Part shown: positions 1 to 8,612 of the stretch, in pieces | Position numbering within the stretch: position 1 is the stretch's first letter | Layout of the letters: each line of letters starts with the position of its first letter | DNA from: JBOCEF01 sp047610385 | GTDB lineage: Bacteria > Pseudomonadota > Alphaproteobacteria > Rhodobacterales > Rhodobacteraceae | Direction of reading: 5' to 3' | Assembly (NCBI GenBank): GCA_047610385.1 | Contig: JBLGAC010000016.1 | Span: 1-64,000 of the forward strand | DNA: 64,000 bases | Notes under the pieces: generated by a model | Databases searched by the model: none | The model's input: only the letters and a program-made list of their open reading frames with translations | Told to the model about the DNA's origin: nothing | Program-made: the position numbers and the translations under genes

Positions 1-60
1 GGTTGGCGATGGGAGGGTTGGCGATGGGAGGGTTGGCGATGGGAGGGTTGGCGATGGGGT
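1..60. repeat. 15-bp tandem repeat, four copies
   Basis: Four head-to-tail copies of the 15-base unit GGTTGGCGATGGGAG fill positions 1-60; the last copy ends in GGGGT. A decayed fifth copy may follow. The array runs off the left edge, so its true length is unknown. The unit is a multiple of three, and a plus-strand frame reads it as repeated AMGGL, but no convincing gene encloses it here. It looks like a slippage-prone minisatellite. Confidence 0.9.
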
Positions 61-384
61 GGTCGGTGGTGGGGCGGGGATCGTTGGGCATGAAGGCGTC
101 TCCGAAATTCTGTGGTCTGATTGGGCTGAGCATAGCAGCCGCTGCGGTGCTGTCGCTGGTTTCCTCGGACGGCGCGGCGGGCGGCCTCTGAGGGGCAAGC
201 CCCCCGCTCGTCCACCCGCCGCGCGCCTGACGGCGGCGCGCGGCGCTCCTGCCCCAGTTCGGTGCGCGATGGCGGCCCGGGGGCGCGCCCGCGCCCGCAT
301 GGGCGCTCGGTCGACGGGAGCGCAAGGCGCCCGGCGGGCGAAGCGTGGCGACGAAAGTGTGGCGCCAAAGTGCGATGGGTGTGA
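61..384. other. GC-rich stretch without a recognisable gene
   Basis: Open frames cross this stretch on the plus strand, but their translations are rich in Arg, Ala and Gly and lack any family motif, as expected for chance frames in GC-rich DNA. It lies downstream of the stop of the minus-strand ccmI-ruvX-DUF1289 operon and may hold its transcript end. I see no clear terminator or RNA gene. Confidence 0.5.
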
Positions 385-636
385 TCAGGCGTCGCTGCGC
401 CGTGCTGCGCGCCTTGCGCTGGGCCGGGCGGCGCGGGCGGTCAGCAGCGGTTCGCGCGCTGGTAGGGCTGCCATGATCTCATGCCGCACCGCTGGGGTCA
501 TTTGCGACCATGCGGCGATTTCATCGCCGGTGCGCAGGCAGCCGATGCAGATCCGTGCGCCGGGATGGATCACACAGACCTTGGTGCAGGGGCTCTCGAC
601 CTCTGCGCGCGACCAGATTTCGTCGTTTTCGGTCAT
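385..636 (-). CDS. DUF1289 domain protein, small Cys-rich
   Basis: This 83-residue protein has the DUF1289 pattern. The Cys-x3-Cys in SPCTKVC is followed by CIGCLRT and then an EIAAWSQM segment. Four closely placed cysteines suggest metal binding. The role of the family is unknown. The C-terminal 25 residues are Arg/Ala-rich and probably disordered. The ATG overlaps the ruvX stop by four bases (TCAT at 633-636 on the plus strand), so the gene is the last member of a translationally coupled ccmI-ruvX-DUF1289 operon. The family is common in alpha- and gammaproteobacteria. Confidence 0.85.
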   Translation of the reverse strand: MTENDEIWSRAEVESPCTKVCVIHPGARICIGCLRTGDEIAAWSQMTPAVRHEIMAALPAREPLLTARAARPSARRAARRSDA

Positions 637-1172
637 CCGTTCTCTCCGGCTTGGCGGGCCAGCGTGTCGAGCCGCGCCAGCGCACCTTGAAGGATATAGC
701 TGGCGGCCACGGCATCAATGGCCTCGGCACGTTTGCGGCGTGATGCGTCGGCCTCCAGCATTGCGCGTTCGGCGGCCATGGTGCTCATCCGTTCGTCCCA
801 CAGCACGATCGGCAGGGGGGTCAGGCGCGACAGGTTGCGGGCGAATGCGCGTGAGGATTCGCTGCGTGGGCCTTCCTCACCGCTCATGTGCACGGGCAGG
901 CCGACGATGATCCCGCCGATCTTGCGGCCCTTTGTCATCTCAAAGATCTGTGCCACGTCGGGGGTGAATTTCTTGCGCCGCACCGTGGACAGCGGCGAGG
1001 CGGTCATCCGCATCCCGTCCGACAGCGCGACGCCCACAGTCTTGGTGCCGACATCGAGGCCGATGATCTGATCGCCGAATTTCAACATGCGGGCCAGCGT
1101 TTCGATGTCGACGACGCCGGCGGGCGCGGCGGGGGTCGGGCCGGGGTCGGGGGTCGGGACGGAGGCGGTCAT
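633..1172 (-). CDS. ruvX: RuvX/YqgF putative Holliday junction resolvase
   Basis: This 179-residue protein has an RNase H-like fold. The N-terminal block IGLDVGTKTVGVALSDG carries the first catalytic Asp, GIIVGLPVHMSGEEG follows, and the C-terminal LWDERMST and AIDAVAASYIL blocks carry further acidic residues. The family is linked to 16S rRNA 5' processing (E. coli YqgF) and Holliday junction cleavage. The frame is open further upstream, but the ATG at 1172 overlaps the ccmI stop as ATGA, and the upstream extension is Arg-rich shadow of ccmI, so the short start is preferred. It extends the N-terminus by a Pro-rich leader of about 35 residues before the fold begins. Confidence 0.93.
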   Translation of the reverse strand: MTASVPTPDPGPTPAAPAGVVDIETLARMLKFGDQIIGLDVGTKTVGVALSDGMRMTASPLSTVRRKKFTPDVAQIFEMTKGRKIGGIIVGLPVHMSGEEGPRSESSRAFARNLSRLTPLPIVLWDERMSTMAAERAMLEADASRRKRAEAIDAVAASYILQGALARLDTLARQAGENG

Positions 1173-2776
1173 TGCGCATCCTGCGTCGGCAGCGCCGCGG
1201 CGGCGGCTTCGATTTCGGCGCGGGCCTGCGCGTCGGTGCCATGGGCGGCGAGGGCGGCACCGCGTGCGGCGATCCCCGCATCCCGATCGCCAGTGACGGC
1301 ATAGGCGCGGATCAGGCGGACCCATTCGGCGGGGGTGCCGCCTTCGGCGTTCAGGCGTCCGGCGAGGCGGGCGACCATGCCTTGGATCATCGCGGCGCGG
1401 TCCTCGGGTGCCATATCGGCGGCGCCGCGGACGGCGTCTGCGTCTGGTCCTGGCAGGTTGGCGGCTGGCCGGGCGGGGGCGGGCCGGGATGCCGCGTCCG
1501 CCACTGCCTCGAGCTGTGAGACCACGACTGGCGCAGACGCAAATGCGTCACGCGCTGATCCCAGCACCCGGGCCATGTCGTCGGGGCGGTTCAGCACGCC
1601 ATATGCCTGGATCAGCCGGGCCCAGTCTTCGGGCGTGCCGCCCGAGGTTGCCAGCCGGTCTTCAAGCCGCGCGACCATGCCTTCGATCATCGCGCGGCGG
1701 TCCTCGGGGGTCGTGTCCTCGGGGGTCGTGTCCTCGGGGGTCGTGTCCTCGGCGGCGCGCAGGGCGTCGGCGTCGGGGCCTGTGGCCGCGCGGGCAGCGC
1801 GCAACGCGTCGGCGGCGGAGGATGCGATGTCGGGCACCGGTTTGCCCGCCTCAGCCGCCACGCCGCCGATCATGGTCAGGATCGGTTCTTTCCACGGCGC
1901 GTCTGGGGGGCCTTCGGACAAAAGCGGTGCCCAGATGTCCAGGGTCAGGTCCGGGCGGCCGTTCTGCGCCAGTGTCAGGCCCGCGTAATAGCGCGCGGTG
2001 GTCTGCGCCGGGTCAATCGCCAGCGCTGCGGTCAGGCGCCGCTCAGCCTCAGGCGACACATATCCGCGGGCGGCGAGGACCATGGCCTCAGCTGCCAGCG
2101 ACAGGTCGTCGGCCCCGGCCTGATCGCCCAGCAGGGTCAGCACATCTTCCTGCGCGCGCCATGCGCCCGCGGTGTCATCCATGCGCATCAGCGCCTGCAC
2201 CAGAAGGCGGCGTCCGCGCAGATCGTCGGGGCGCGTTTCCAGCACCAGGCGCAGGCGGTCCACCATTTCGAGCATCTGCACGGCGGCGGGATCGGTGGGC
2301 ACCGGCGCAGGCGCGCCAGTGTCGGCGATCATACGTTCAGCCGCCAGTTGCGAAGGACGCTCAGCCGCGGCGCGGCGCATGTCTTCAAGCCGCGGGCCCA
2401 GCGGGCGATCCGGCGCGCCGGGCGCCCCGATATTCAGGTAAATCCAGCCCCCGGCGGCGGCCACCAGCAGGGCCATGCCGATGCCGGCAATGCGCGACAC
2501 GCCTGCGGGCGCGGGCCCGGCACCTTTGCTGCGCTCAGCCTCAGCGGCGGCGGCAAGCAGGCGGCGTGACACTTCGGCGCGCGCGCCGTCTGCCTCAGCG
2601 TCTGACAGCACGCCGCGGTCAAGATCGCGGTCCACCGCTGCCAGTTGGTCGCGGAACACCGCCATGTCATGGGATGCGCGCGACGCGCCCTCGCCGCGGG
2701 CGGCGACCAGCGGCCTGATCAGCAACAGCGCCGTAAGCGCGGCAATCACCGCGGCAAGCGCCCAGAAGTCCAGCAT
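1169..2776 (-). CDS. ccmI: CcmI-like cytochrome c biogenesis protein (TPR)
   Basis: This 535-residue membrane protein has TM1 at about residues 3-24, a charged cytoplasmic loop with FRDQLAAVDRDLDRG, TM2 at about 96-115, and a long periplasmic TPR region. CcmI is the apocytochrome c chaperone of the System I (Ccm) maturation pathway. The C-terminus holds two related units of about 45 residues, each with a PEDR-AMI-GMVARL core and GGTP-W-RLI-AY. They are joined by a linker whose PEDTT motif is repeated through a 15-bp tandem duplication. An AG-rich ribosome site (GAGGA) sits 8 bases before the ATG. It is the first gene of the operon with ruvX. No other ccm genes are in the window. The gene is longer than most ccmI genes because of the repeated C-terminus. 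Confidence 0.85.
   Translation of the reverse strand: MLDFWALAAVIAALTALLLIRPLVAARGEGASRASHDMAVFRDQLAAVDRDLDRGVLSDAEADGARAEVSRRLLAAAAEAERSKGAGPAPAGVSRIAGIGMALLVAAAGGWIYLNIGAPGAPDRPLGPRLEDMRRAAAERPSQLAAERMIADTGAPAPVPTDPAAVQMLEMVDRLRLVLETRPDDLRGRRLLVQALMRMDDTAGAWRAQEDVLTLLGDQAGADDLSLAAEAMVLAARGYVSPEAERRLTAALAIDPAQTTARYYAGLTLAQNGRPDLTLDIWAPLLSEGPPDAPWKEPILTMIGGVAAEAGKPVPDIASSAADALRAARAATGPDADALRAAEDTTPEDTTPEDTTPEDRRAMIEGMVARLEDRLATSGGTPEDWARLIQAYGVLNRPDDMARVLGSARDAFASAPVVVSQLEAVADAASRPAPARPAANLPGPDADAVRGAADMAPEDRAAMIQGMVARLAGRLNAEGGTPAEWVRLIRAYAVTGDRDAGIAARGAALAAHGTDAQARAEIEAAAAALPTQDAQ
1701..1751. repeat. 15-bp tandem repeat inside ccmI
   Basis: Three exact copies plus a partial fourth of TCCTCGGGGGTCGTG (plus strand). 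On the coding strand they add the five-residue unit PEDTT in frame, so copy number changes would lengthen the linker between the two C-terminal repeats without a frameshift. Confidence 0.92.
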
Positions 2777-3029
2777 CGGTGGTTGGTCCTCGGGTTCATG
2801 CCCGCCGGTCTGGCGGGGTATAGGGAGGCGCGTATTTCAGCCCCATCAGGATTTGGGGCGAACCCTACAGACCCGCAATGCATGCGTCCATGCGACGCCC
2901 GGGCAGGCTCTGTCGCGTTCGCGTGATCAGGGGGCGCAAACAGTATCCTTTCCTTTTGCGCGCCGGGCGATAGGTCTGGGAGAAACAGGTTTGGCACCCG
3001 CCTAGGGGCCGCGGCAAGGAGCGGGACGC

Positions 3030-4283
3030 ATGGCAAGATATTCGGCGTTCGCGATCGCACGGCAGGCGATGCAATGGCATGAGGGATGGGAGCGGGCGTG
3101 GCGCTCTCCCCAGCCCAAGAAACGCTATAAGGTGGTGATCATCGGCGCGGGTGGGCATGGGCTGGCGACGGCTTATTACTTGGCCAAAAACCATGGCATC
3201 ACCGATGTGGCGGTGGTTGAAAAAGGCTGGCTCGGGGGTGGCAATACCGGGCGCAACACCACGATCATCCGGTCGAACTATTTGCAGGACAGCTCTGCCG
3301 CGATTTATGAACTGGCGCGGGGTCTTTATGAGGACCTGTCCCAGAAGCTGAATTTCAACATCATGTTCAGCCCTCGCGGCGTGCTGATGCTGGGCCAGAC
3401 TGAGCACGAAATGCGCGCTTGGGCCCGCACTTGGCATGCCAACCGCTGCAATGGCATCGAAAGCGAACTGGTGACGCCCGAACGGGTCAAGCAGATCGTG
3501 CCGATGATCAATCTGCACGGGCCGCGATTCCCCGTTCTGGGTGGGCTGTGGCAGCCGCGTGGCGGCACCGCGCGCCATGACGCGGTTGCGTGGGGCTATG
3601 CGCGTGGGGCCAGCGACCTTGGCGTCGACATCATCCAGCAATGCGAAGTCACCGGCATTGATCGCGCTGGCCCCGGCGGGCGCGTCACCGGCATTCAGAC
3701 CACCCGCGGCGAGATCGGCTGCGAAACCCTGTGCATCGTGGTTGCGGGCAATTCAGGCGTTCTGGCCGAAATGGCGGGGTTCCGCCTGCCCATCGAATCC
3801 GTCGCGTTGCAGGCGCTGGTGTCAGAGCCGGTCAAACCGATGATCGATTGCGTGGTGATGGCCAACACCGTGCACGGCTATGTCAGTCAGTCCGACAAGG
3901 GTGAGCTGGTGATTGGCGGCGGTGCGGACGGGTTCAACAACTACACCCAGCGCGGCAGCTTCCAGCACATCGAGGAAACCGTGCGCGCGTTGGTTGAAAC
4001 CTTCCCGCCGATGTCGCGCATGCGCCAATTGCGCCAATGGGGCGGGATCGTGGACATGACCGGCGACCGATCGCCGATCATCGGCAAATCGCCGGTGGAT
4101 GGCATTTATATCAACTGCGGCTGGGGCACGGGCGGGTTCAAGGCAATCCCCGGCTCAGGCTGGTGCACGGCGGCGACCATCGCCGCGGGCGCGCCGGACA
4201 AGGTCGCGGCACCGTTCGGGCTGGAGCGTTTCAAAGAAGGACGGATGATCGACGAATCGGTCGCCGCCGCGGTGGCGCATTGA
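3030..4283 (+). CDS. soxB: Sarcosine oxidase beta subunit
   Basis: This 417-residue flavoprotein subunit belongs to heterotetrameric sarcosine oxidase, which oxidatively demethylates sarcosine to glycine and passes the methyl group to tetrahydrofolate with production of H2O2. The dinucleotide-binding motif VVIIGAGGHGLATAYYLA is at about residues 35-52, followed by EKGWLGGGNTGRNTT. His-183, in the ARHDAVAWGYAR segment, matches the covalent FMN attachment region of the family. The C-terminus has DMTGDRSPIIGKSP and GWGTGGFKAIPGSG, typical of the DAO fold. AAGGAGCGGG lies just upstream of the ATG. It is the first gene of soxBDAG. A 253-bp upstream region holds the promoter, but I see no clear operator. 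Confidence 0.97.
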   Translation: MARYSAFAIARQAMQWHEGWERAWRSPQPKKRYKVVIIGAGGHGLATAYYLAKNHGITDVAVVEKGWLGGGNTGRNTTIIRSNYLQDSSAAIYELARGLYEDLSQKLNFNIMFSPRGVLMLGQTEHEMRAWARTWHANRCNGIESELVTPERVKQIVPMINLHGPRFPVLGGLWQPRGGTARHDAVAWGYARGASDLGVDIIQQCEVTGIDRAGPGGRVTGIQTTRGEIGCETLCIVVAGNSGVLAEMAGFRLPIESVALQALVSEPVKPMIDCVVMANTVHGYVSQSDKGELVIGGGADGFNNYTQRGSFQHIEETVRALVETFPPMSRMRQLRQWGGIVDMTGDRSPIIGKSPVDGIYINCGWGTGGFKAIPGSGWCTAATIAAGAPDKVAAPFGLERFKEGRMIDESVAAAVAH

Positions 4284-4284
4284 T

Positions 4285-4350
4285 GGGTGGGTCAGCCGCT
4301 GCCCATGACGCCGGTTCCCGTTTCAATGCTCTGCCGACACTGACCCACCC
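4285..4350. repeat. Inverted repeat between soxB and soxD
   Basis: GGGTGGGTCAG at 4285-4295 is matched by its exact reverse complement at 4340-4350, with 44 bases between. It starts just after the soxB stop and ends just before the soxD ribosome site (GGAGGTC). In mRNA it would form an 11-bp stem that could tune soxD translation or protect the soxB transcript end. Confidence 0.75.
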
Positions 4351-4365
4351 CGGAGGTCTTTCCAA

Positions 4366-4689
4366 ATGCTTCTGCTGACCTGCCCCAATTGCGGCGTTCA
4401 AGGCGAGGAAACCGAATTCCACGCTGGCGGCGAGGCGCATATCAAGCGCGAAGGGCCCGGATCCTCGGATGCCGCCTTTGCCGCGTATCTGTTCGACCGC
4501 AAGAACCCCAAAGGCGTGCACTTTGAACGCTGGCGCCATGCGTTCGGCTGCGGAAAATGGTTCCACGTCGCGCGCTGTACCGCGACGCTGCAAGTGTTCG
4601 GCAGCTATGCCGCTGACGTGCACGGCCCGACCGATGACATCTTGGCCGCGATCCGCGCCAAACGCCCCGAATGGGAGGGTCCGAAATGA
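4366..4689 (+). CDS. soxD: Sarcosine oxidase delta subunit
   Basis: This 107-residue zinc-ribbon subunit has LLTCPNCG at the N-terminus and an HAFGCGKWFH-ARC block in the second half; Cys and His residues of these blocks bind Zn in the family. It is a small structural part of the SoxABDG complex. GGAGGTC precedes the ATG by 8 bases. The stop overlaps the soxA ATG as ATGA at 4686-4689, so soxA translation is coupled to it. Confidence 0.96.
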   Translation: MLLLTCPNCGVQGEETEFHAGGEAHIKREGPGSSDAAFAAYLFDRKNPKGVHFERWRHAFGCGKWFHVARCTATLQVFGSYAADVHGPTDDILAAIRAKRPEWEGPK

Positions 4690-7600
4690 GCCATCGCATC
4701 GCGACCGGCGGGCGCTTGATCGACCGCGCCACGACCTGCGCTTTCACCATGGACGGCAAACCGGTGCAGGGGCATCGCGGCGACACGCTGGCCTCGGCGC
4801 TGATGGCGTCCGGGCGGATGTTGCTGGGACGTTCATTCAAATACCACCGCCCCCGCGGCGTGGTCGGCGCAGGGTGGGAAGAACCCAACGCCCTGTTCCA
4901 GATCGGCAAAGGCGGCCGGTATGAGCCGAACCAGCGCGCCACCACCGTTGAGCTGACCGATGGCATGGTGACCGAGAGCCAGAACCGCTGGCCCAGCCTT
5001 GAATTTGACGTCGGGCAGATCAACGACAAGCTCTCGCGGTTTTTCCCCGCCGGGTTCTACTACAAGACCTTCATCGCGCCGCGCGCCGCGTGGAAACATG
5101 TCTTTGAGCCGATCATCCGCCGCGCCGCCGGTCTGGGCAAACCCCCGACTGAGGCCGACCCCGATCAGTATGAGCATTACTACCACTTCACCGACGTGCT
5201 GGTGGTCGGCGGCGGCATTGCCGGCCTGACCGCGGCGCGTGCGGCGGCTGAAACCGGCGCCTCCGTCATGCTGGTGGAGCAGTCCTGGTGGTGGGGCGGC
5301 CGCGCGCTGGTCGACGCGCCGGTAATCGACGGGATGCCTGCCACTGATTGGATCGATGCGCAGGTTGCCGCGCTGTCGGCGATGCCGAACGTCACCATGC
5401 GGCTGCGCTGCCAGGGATCGGCGGTCCATGACCACGGCCATGTGCTGCTGTTTGAACGCTGCGCGAACGAACACGAAGCTGGCCCGATGCGCCACCGTCT
5501 GTGGCGTCTGCGGGTGGGCCGGATCATCACCGCGTCGGGTGCGGTTGAACGCCCGCTGTCGTTCGCGGGCAATGATCTGCCGGGGGTGATGCTGGCCTCA
5601 GCCATGCGCGATTACCTTGATTTGTGGGCCGTGGCACCGGGGAACCGGGTGCTGGTGGTGGCCAACAATGATGATGGCTATCGCACGGCGCTGGCGCTGC
5701 ATGGCGCGGGCGTGACCGTGGCCGCGGTGGTTGATCCGCGCCCGGACGCCAAGGGCACCTTGCCCGAAGCGGTGCGTGCGGCGGGCATTTCGGTGCGCGC
5801 AGGCATGGCGATGAAAAAGGCGCTGGGCGGCAAAAAGGTCAATGGGGCTGAGATTTGCCCCGCCCAAGGTGACGGCGCGGGGGCTGAGAAAATCGCCTGC
5901 GACGCGATTGCCATGTCGGGCGGTTGGTCGCCGATCGTGCATCTGTGGTCCCATTGCGGCGGCAAGCTGAACTGGGATGACGCCAACGCCATGTTCTGCC
6001 CCGACCCTGCACGCCCGCCTTTGGGCCATGATGGCGCGGGCTTTGTGGCCACGGCGGGCACGGCGTCGGGCCATCTGCGCACTGCGGGCGCGCTGACCGA
6101 CGCCGCCGCTGCCGGGATCGCCTGCGCCGCAGCGCTGGGCTTTGACGGGGCCATGCAGGCCCCGACCGCCCAGGACGCGGATGAGGCGCCGATGCTGCCG
6201 ATCTGGATCATGCCCGCAGGGGCTGGGTCATCCTTGCGCGCGAAAGCGTTCCTCGATTTCCAGAACGACGTGAAGGTGGCCGACGTGCAGCTTGCCGCGC
6301 GTGAGGGGTATGAAAGCGTTGAGCACGCCAAGCGCTACACCACGCTGGGCATGGCGACCGATCAGGGCAAACTTAGCAACATCAACGGGCTGGCGATTCT
6401 GGCTGGCAGTCTGGGCGCCAAGATCCCGCAGGTCGGCACCACCACCTTCCGCCCGCCTTGGACGCCGATCAGCTTTGGCGCGATCACCGGGGATGCGTGC
6501 GGGCCGCTGTTCAAGCCCCTGCGCCGCACGCCGATGGATGCATGGCACGAAGCCCATGGCGCGAAATGGGAACCGGTCGGCGACTGGCGCCGCCCCTATG
6601 CCTATCCACGGAGCGGCGAATCGGTGAAAGACGCCGTGGCGCGGGAAATTCTGGCCGCGCGCGCCGGGATCGGGATGCTTGATGCGTCCACGCTGGGCAA
6701 GATCGTCGTGTCGGGCCCGGATGCGGGCAAGTTCCTCGACCTGCTTTACACCAATATGATGAGCAATCTGAAACCCGGCCGCTGCCGCTATGGCCTGATG
6801 TGCACCGAAAACGGGTTCCTGTTCGATGACGGCGTCGTGGTGCGGGTCTCGGACGATGAATTCCTGTGCCACACCACCACCGGCGGGGCGGAACGGGTCC
6901 ATGGCTGGATGGAAGAATGGCTGCAGACCGAATGGTGGGACCTGAAGGTCTTTACCGCCAACGTCACGGAACAATCAGCGCAGATCGCGGTGATCGGTCC
7001 CAAAGCACGCGAGGTTCTGCAATCGCTGGGCGGCATGGATCTGTCCGGCGATGCGCTGAGCTTCATGGGCTTTGTCGACGGCGTATTGGGCGGCATCCCA
7101 ACCCGCGTGCACCGCATCAGTTTTTCGGGTGAGCTGAGCTTTGAGCTGGCAATCCCCGCCAATCGTGGGCGGGAGATGTGGGATGCGATTCTGAAGGCAG
7201 GTGCCCCGCATGGCGTCGGCCCCTATGGCACCGAGGCGATGCACATCATGCGCGCTGAAAAGGGCTTCATCATGATCGGTGATGAAACTGACGGCACCGT
7301 GACGCCGCAGGATCTGGATCTGCATTGGGCGGTGTCGAAGAAAAAAGCTGACTTCATCGGCAAGCGCGCGCAGGAACGCCCCGATCTGATGCGCCGCGAC
7401 CGGCGGCGGCTGGTGGGGCTGCTGACGCTGATCCCCTCAGACGTGCTGCCCGACGGGGCGCCTGCGGTGGACGGGATGACGGCGGACGGGCGCACGCGGA
7501 TGATCGGGCATGTGACGTCGTCATACATGTCGCCGACGCTGGGGCGGTCAATCGCCATGGCGCTGGTGGATCGCGGGATGGAGCGGGAGGGTGAGACCAT

Positions 7601-7691
7601 GACCTTCTCGGTCGGACCCGATCAGGTGATGGAGGCGGTGGTTGTCTCGGCCGTGTTCTTCGATCCCGAGGGGGAGAAGCAGAATGTCTGA
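4686..7691 (+). CDS. soxA: Sarcosine oxidase alpha subunit
   Basis: This 1001-residue subunit has three parts. Residues about 1-120 form a ferredoxin-like N-terminal domain (HRGDTLASALMASG, RSFKYHRPRGV). Residues about 165-460 form an NAD-binding flavin-reductase-like domain (VLVVGGGIAGLTAARAA). The C-terminal 380 residues form a GcvT-like folate-binding aminomethyltransferase domain (GMLDASTLGKIVVSGPDAG, FSGELSFELAIP, MRAEKGFIMIGDETDG). This matches full-length SoxA, which carries NAD and folate sites. The frame opens 15 bases upstream, but the ATG at 4686 overlapping the soxD stop is the natural start. Its 3' end overlaps soxG by 8 bases. Confidence 0.97.
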   Translation: MSHRIATGGRLIDRATTCAFTMDGKPVQGHRGDTLASALMASGRMLLGRSFKYHRPRGVVGAGWEEPNALFQIGKGGRYEPNQRATTVELTDGMVTESQNRWPSLEFDVGQINDKLSRFFPAGFYYKTFIAPRAAWKHVFEPIIRRAAGLGKPPTEADPDQYEHYYHFTDVLVVGGGIAGLTAARAAAETGASVMLVEQSWWWGGRALVDAPVIDGMPATDWIDAQVAALSAMPNVTMRLRCQGSAVHDHGHVLLFERCANEHEAGPMRHRLWRLRVGRIITASGAVERPLSFAGNDLPGVMLASAMRDYLDLWAVAPGNRVLVVANNDDGYRTALALHGAGVTVAAVVDPRPDAKGTLPEAVRAAGISVRAGMAMKKALGGKKVNGAEICPAQGDGAGAEKIACDAIAMSGGWSPIVHLWSHCGGKLNWDDANAMFCPDPARPPLGHDGAGFVATAGTASGHLRTAGALTDAAAAGIACAAALGFDGAMQAPTAQDADEAPMLPIWIMPAGAGSSLRAKAFLDFQNDVKVADVQLAAREGYESVEHAKRYTTLGMATDQGKLSNINGLAILAGSLGAKIPQVGTTTFRPPWTPISFGAITGDACGPLFKPLRRTPMDAWHEAHGAKWEPVGDWRRPYAYPRSGESVKDAVAREILAARAGIGMLDASTLGKIVVSGPDAGKFLDLLYTNMMSNLKPGRCRYGLMCTENGFLFDDGVVVRVSDDEFLCHTTTGGAERVHGWMEEWLQTEWWDLKVFTANVTEQSAQIAVIGPKAREVLQSLGGMDLSGDALSFMGFVDGVLGGIPTRVHRISFSGELSFELAIPANRGREMWDAILKAGAPHGVGPYGTEAMHIMRAEKGFIMIGDETDGTVTPQDLDLHWAVSKKKADFIGKRAQERPDLMRRDRRRLVGLLTLIPSDVLPDGAPAVDGMTADGRTRMIGHVTSSYMSPTLGRSIAMALVDRGMEREGETMTFSVGPDQVMEAVVVSAVFFDPEGEKQNV

Positions 7692-8220
7692 CGCTTTGAA
7701 AGTGACCCGGGCCGCACCCTGCGCGATGATCTCGCTGAAATGCGATTTGTCCGATCCGGCAGCAGTGGCGGCCTGCGCGGCCTTGGGCCTTGGCCTGCCG
7801 GGGCTGCGGCGCATCGCAGTCGCTGGGGATGTCGCGGTGGCATGGATGGCCTCGGATGAGCTGCTGTTCATCGCGCCGGACATGGCCGCTGCGATGGCAG
7901 CGATCAAAGGCGCGATGGATGGGTGCCCGCATCTGGTGGTCGATCTGTCGGATGCCCGCGCGCGGTTCCGCGTCGATGGGCCCGGCGCGCGTGAGGTGAT
8001 CGCCAAGGGTGCCCCGGCAGACCTGCGCCGGACGGTCTTTGCTGCGGTGCAAGATGGCGAGGGCGATTTCCGCCGCACCCGGCTGGGGCAGATTGCGGCG
8101 GCGTTCTGGGCCCCCGCAGATGATGCGATGGAGCTGATCTGCTTCCGTTCAGTCGCTGATCACGCTGAGGCCTGGTTGCGCCAGGCTGCGCGCAAAGGAA
8201 GCTTGCCCGGCGTTTTGTAA
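7684..8220 (+). CDS. soxG: Sarcosine oxidase gamma subunit
   Basis: This 178-residue subunit has the HLVVDLSDARARFRVDGP block and a C-terminal HAEAWLRQAARKG tail typical of SoxG, a GcvT-like structural subunit. The start at 7684 lies inside the end of soxA (8-base overlap) behind a GAGGGGGAG-rich ribosome site. It is the last gene of soxBDAG. No folate genes such as glyA or purU follow directly, unlike in some relatives. Confidence 0.93.
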   Translation: MSDALKVTRAAPCAMISLKCDLSDPAAVAACAALGLGLPGLRRIAVAGDVAVAWMASDELLFIAPDMAAAMAAIKGAMDGCPHLVVDLSDARARFRVDGPGAREVIAKGAPADLRRTVFAAVQDGEGDFRRTRLGQIAAAFWAPADDAMELICFRSVADHAEAWLRQAARKGSLPGVL

Positions 8221-8612
8221 CGCGTGGGCAAAGGGGCGATCCGGGGGCGCGGCCGCAGGGCTGTGCCCCTTTTTTGTGGGCTTGGTGGGCTTTGGCGCGC
8301 ATGTCCCACGGCGCGGGAACGGCCGGGCTCGGGGAGGGACAAGCCCTCCCGCTCCCCCGGCCGTGACGCGCGCGGGCGCGTCGGCGCATCACCCCAGCGC
8401 AGGGCCCTTGGCAATCGGGCGCCGGGCCCATTGGCCATCGGGAACATTTATCAACCGGTCGAGATATGCATTTTGCGCAAGGCTGGTTTCAGTATTTGTG
8501 CAGTGCACAAATCATGCGTCTGACCCTATGTTCATCTTATCGAAGGGCGGCGCGCTGACGGCGGCGCCCGAGGCATAAAAGGAACGGACGCTCCCAAGGC
8601 GCCGACATCATA
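8221..8612. other. Intergenic region between soxG and a small ORF
   Basis: The stretch has no recognisable gene. Its first half is very GC-rich. The second half (about 8440-8540) is AT-richer and holds a 19-bp palindrome, so it is probably the promoter region of the small ORF at 8613. A soxBDAG terminator is not obvious. Confidence 0.5.
8494..8512. promoter_or_regulatory. 19-bp palindromic candidate operator
   Basis: ATTTGTGC-AGT-GCACAAAT is a perfect dyad with 8-bp arms and a 3-base centre, in the AT-rich part of the intergenic region 101 bases before the small ORF at 8613. The sharp symmetry and absence of a T-run favour a binding site for a dimeric regulator over a terminator. No regulator is assigned. 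Confidence 0.5.

Noticed and set aside
1..60. CRISPR array
   Set aside because: The copies are directly joined 15-base units with no spacers.
59..910. Long plus-strand open frame (283 codons)
   Set aside because: It is antisense to ruvX and the DUF1289 gene, is Arg/Ala-rich and has no family motif.
1408..2718. Plus-strand open frame of 436 codons
   Set aside because: It is a shadow of ccmI on the other strand, with Arg/Pro-rich low-complexity translation.
2777..3029. Glycine riboswitch or other leader RNA before soxB
   Set aside because: I could not find the paired aptamer pattern; only an ordinary leader is supported.
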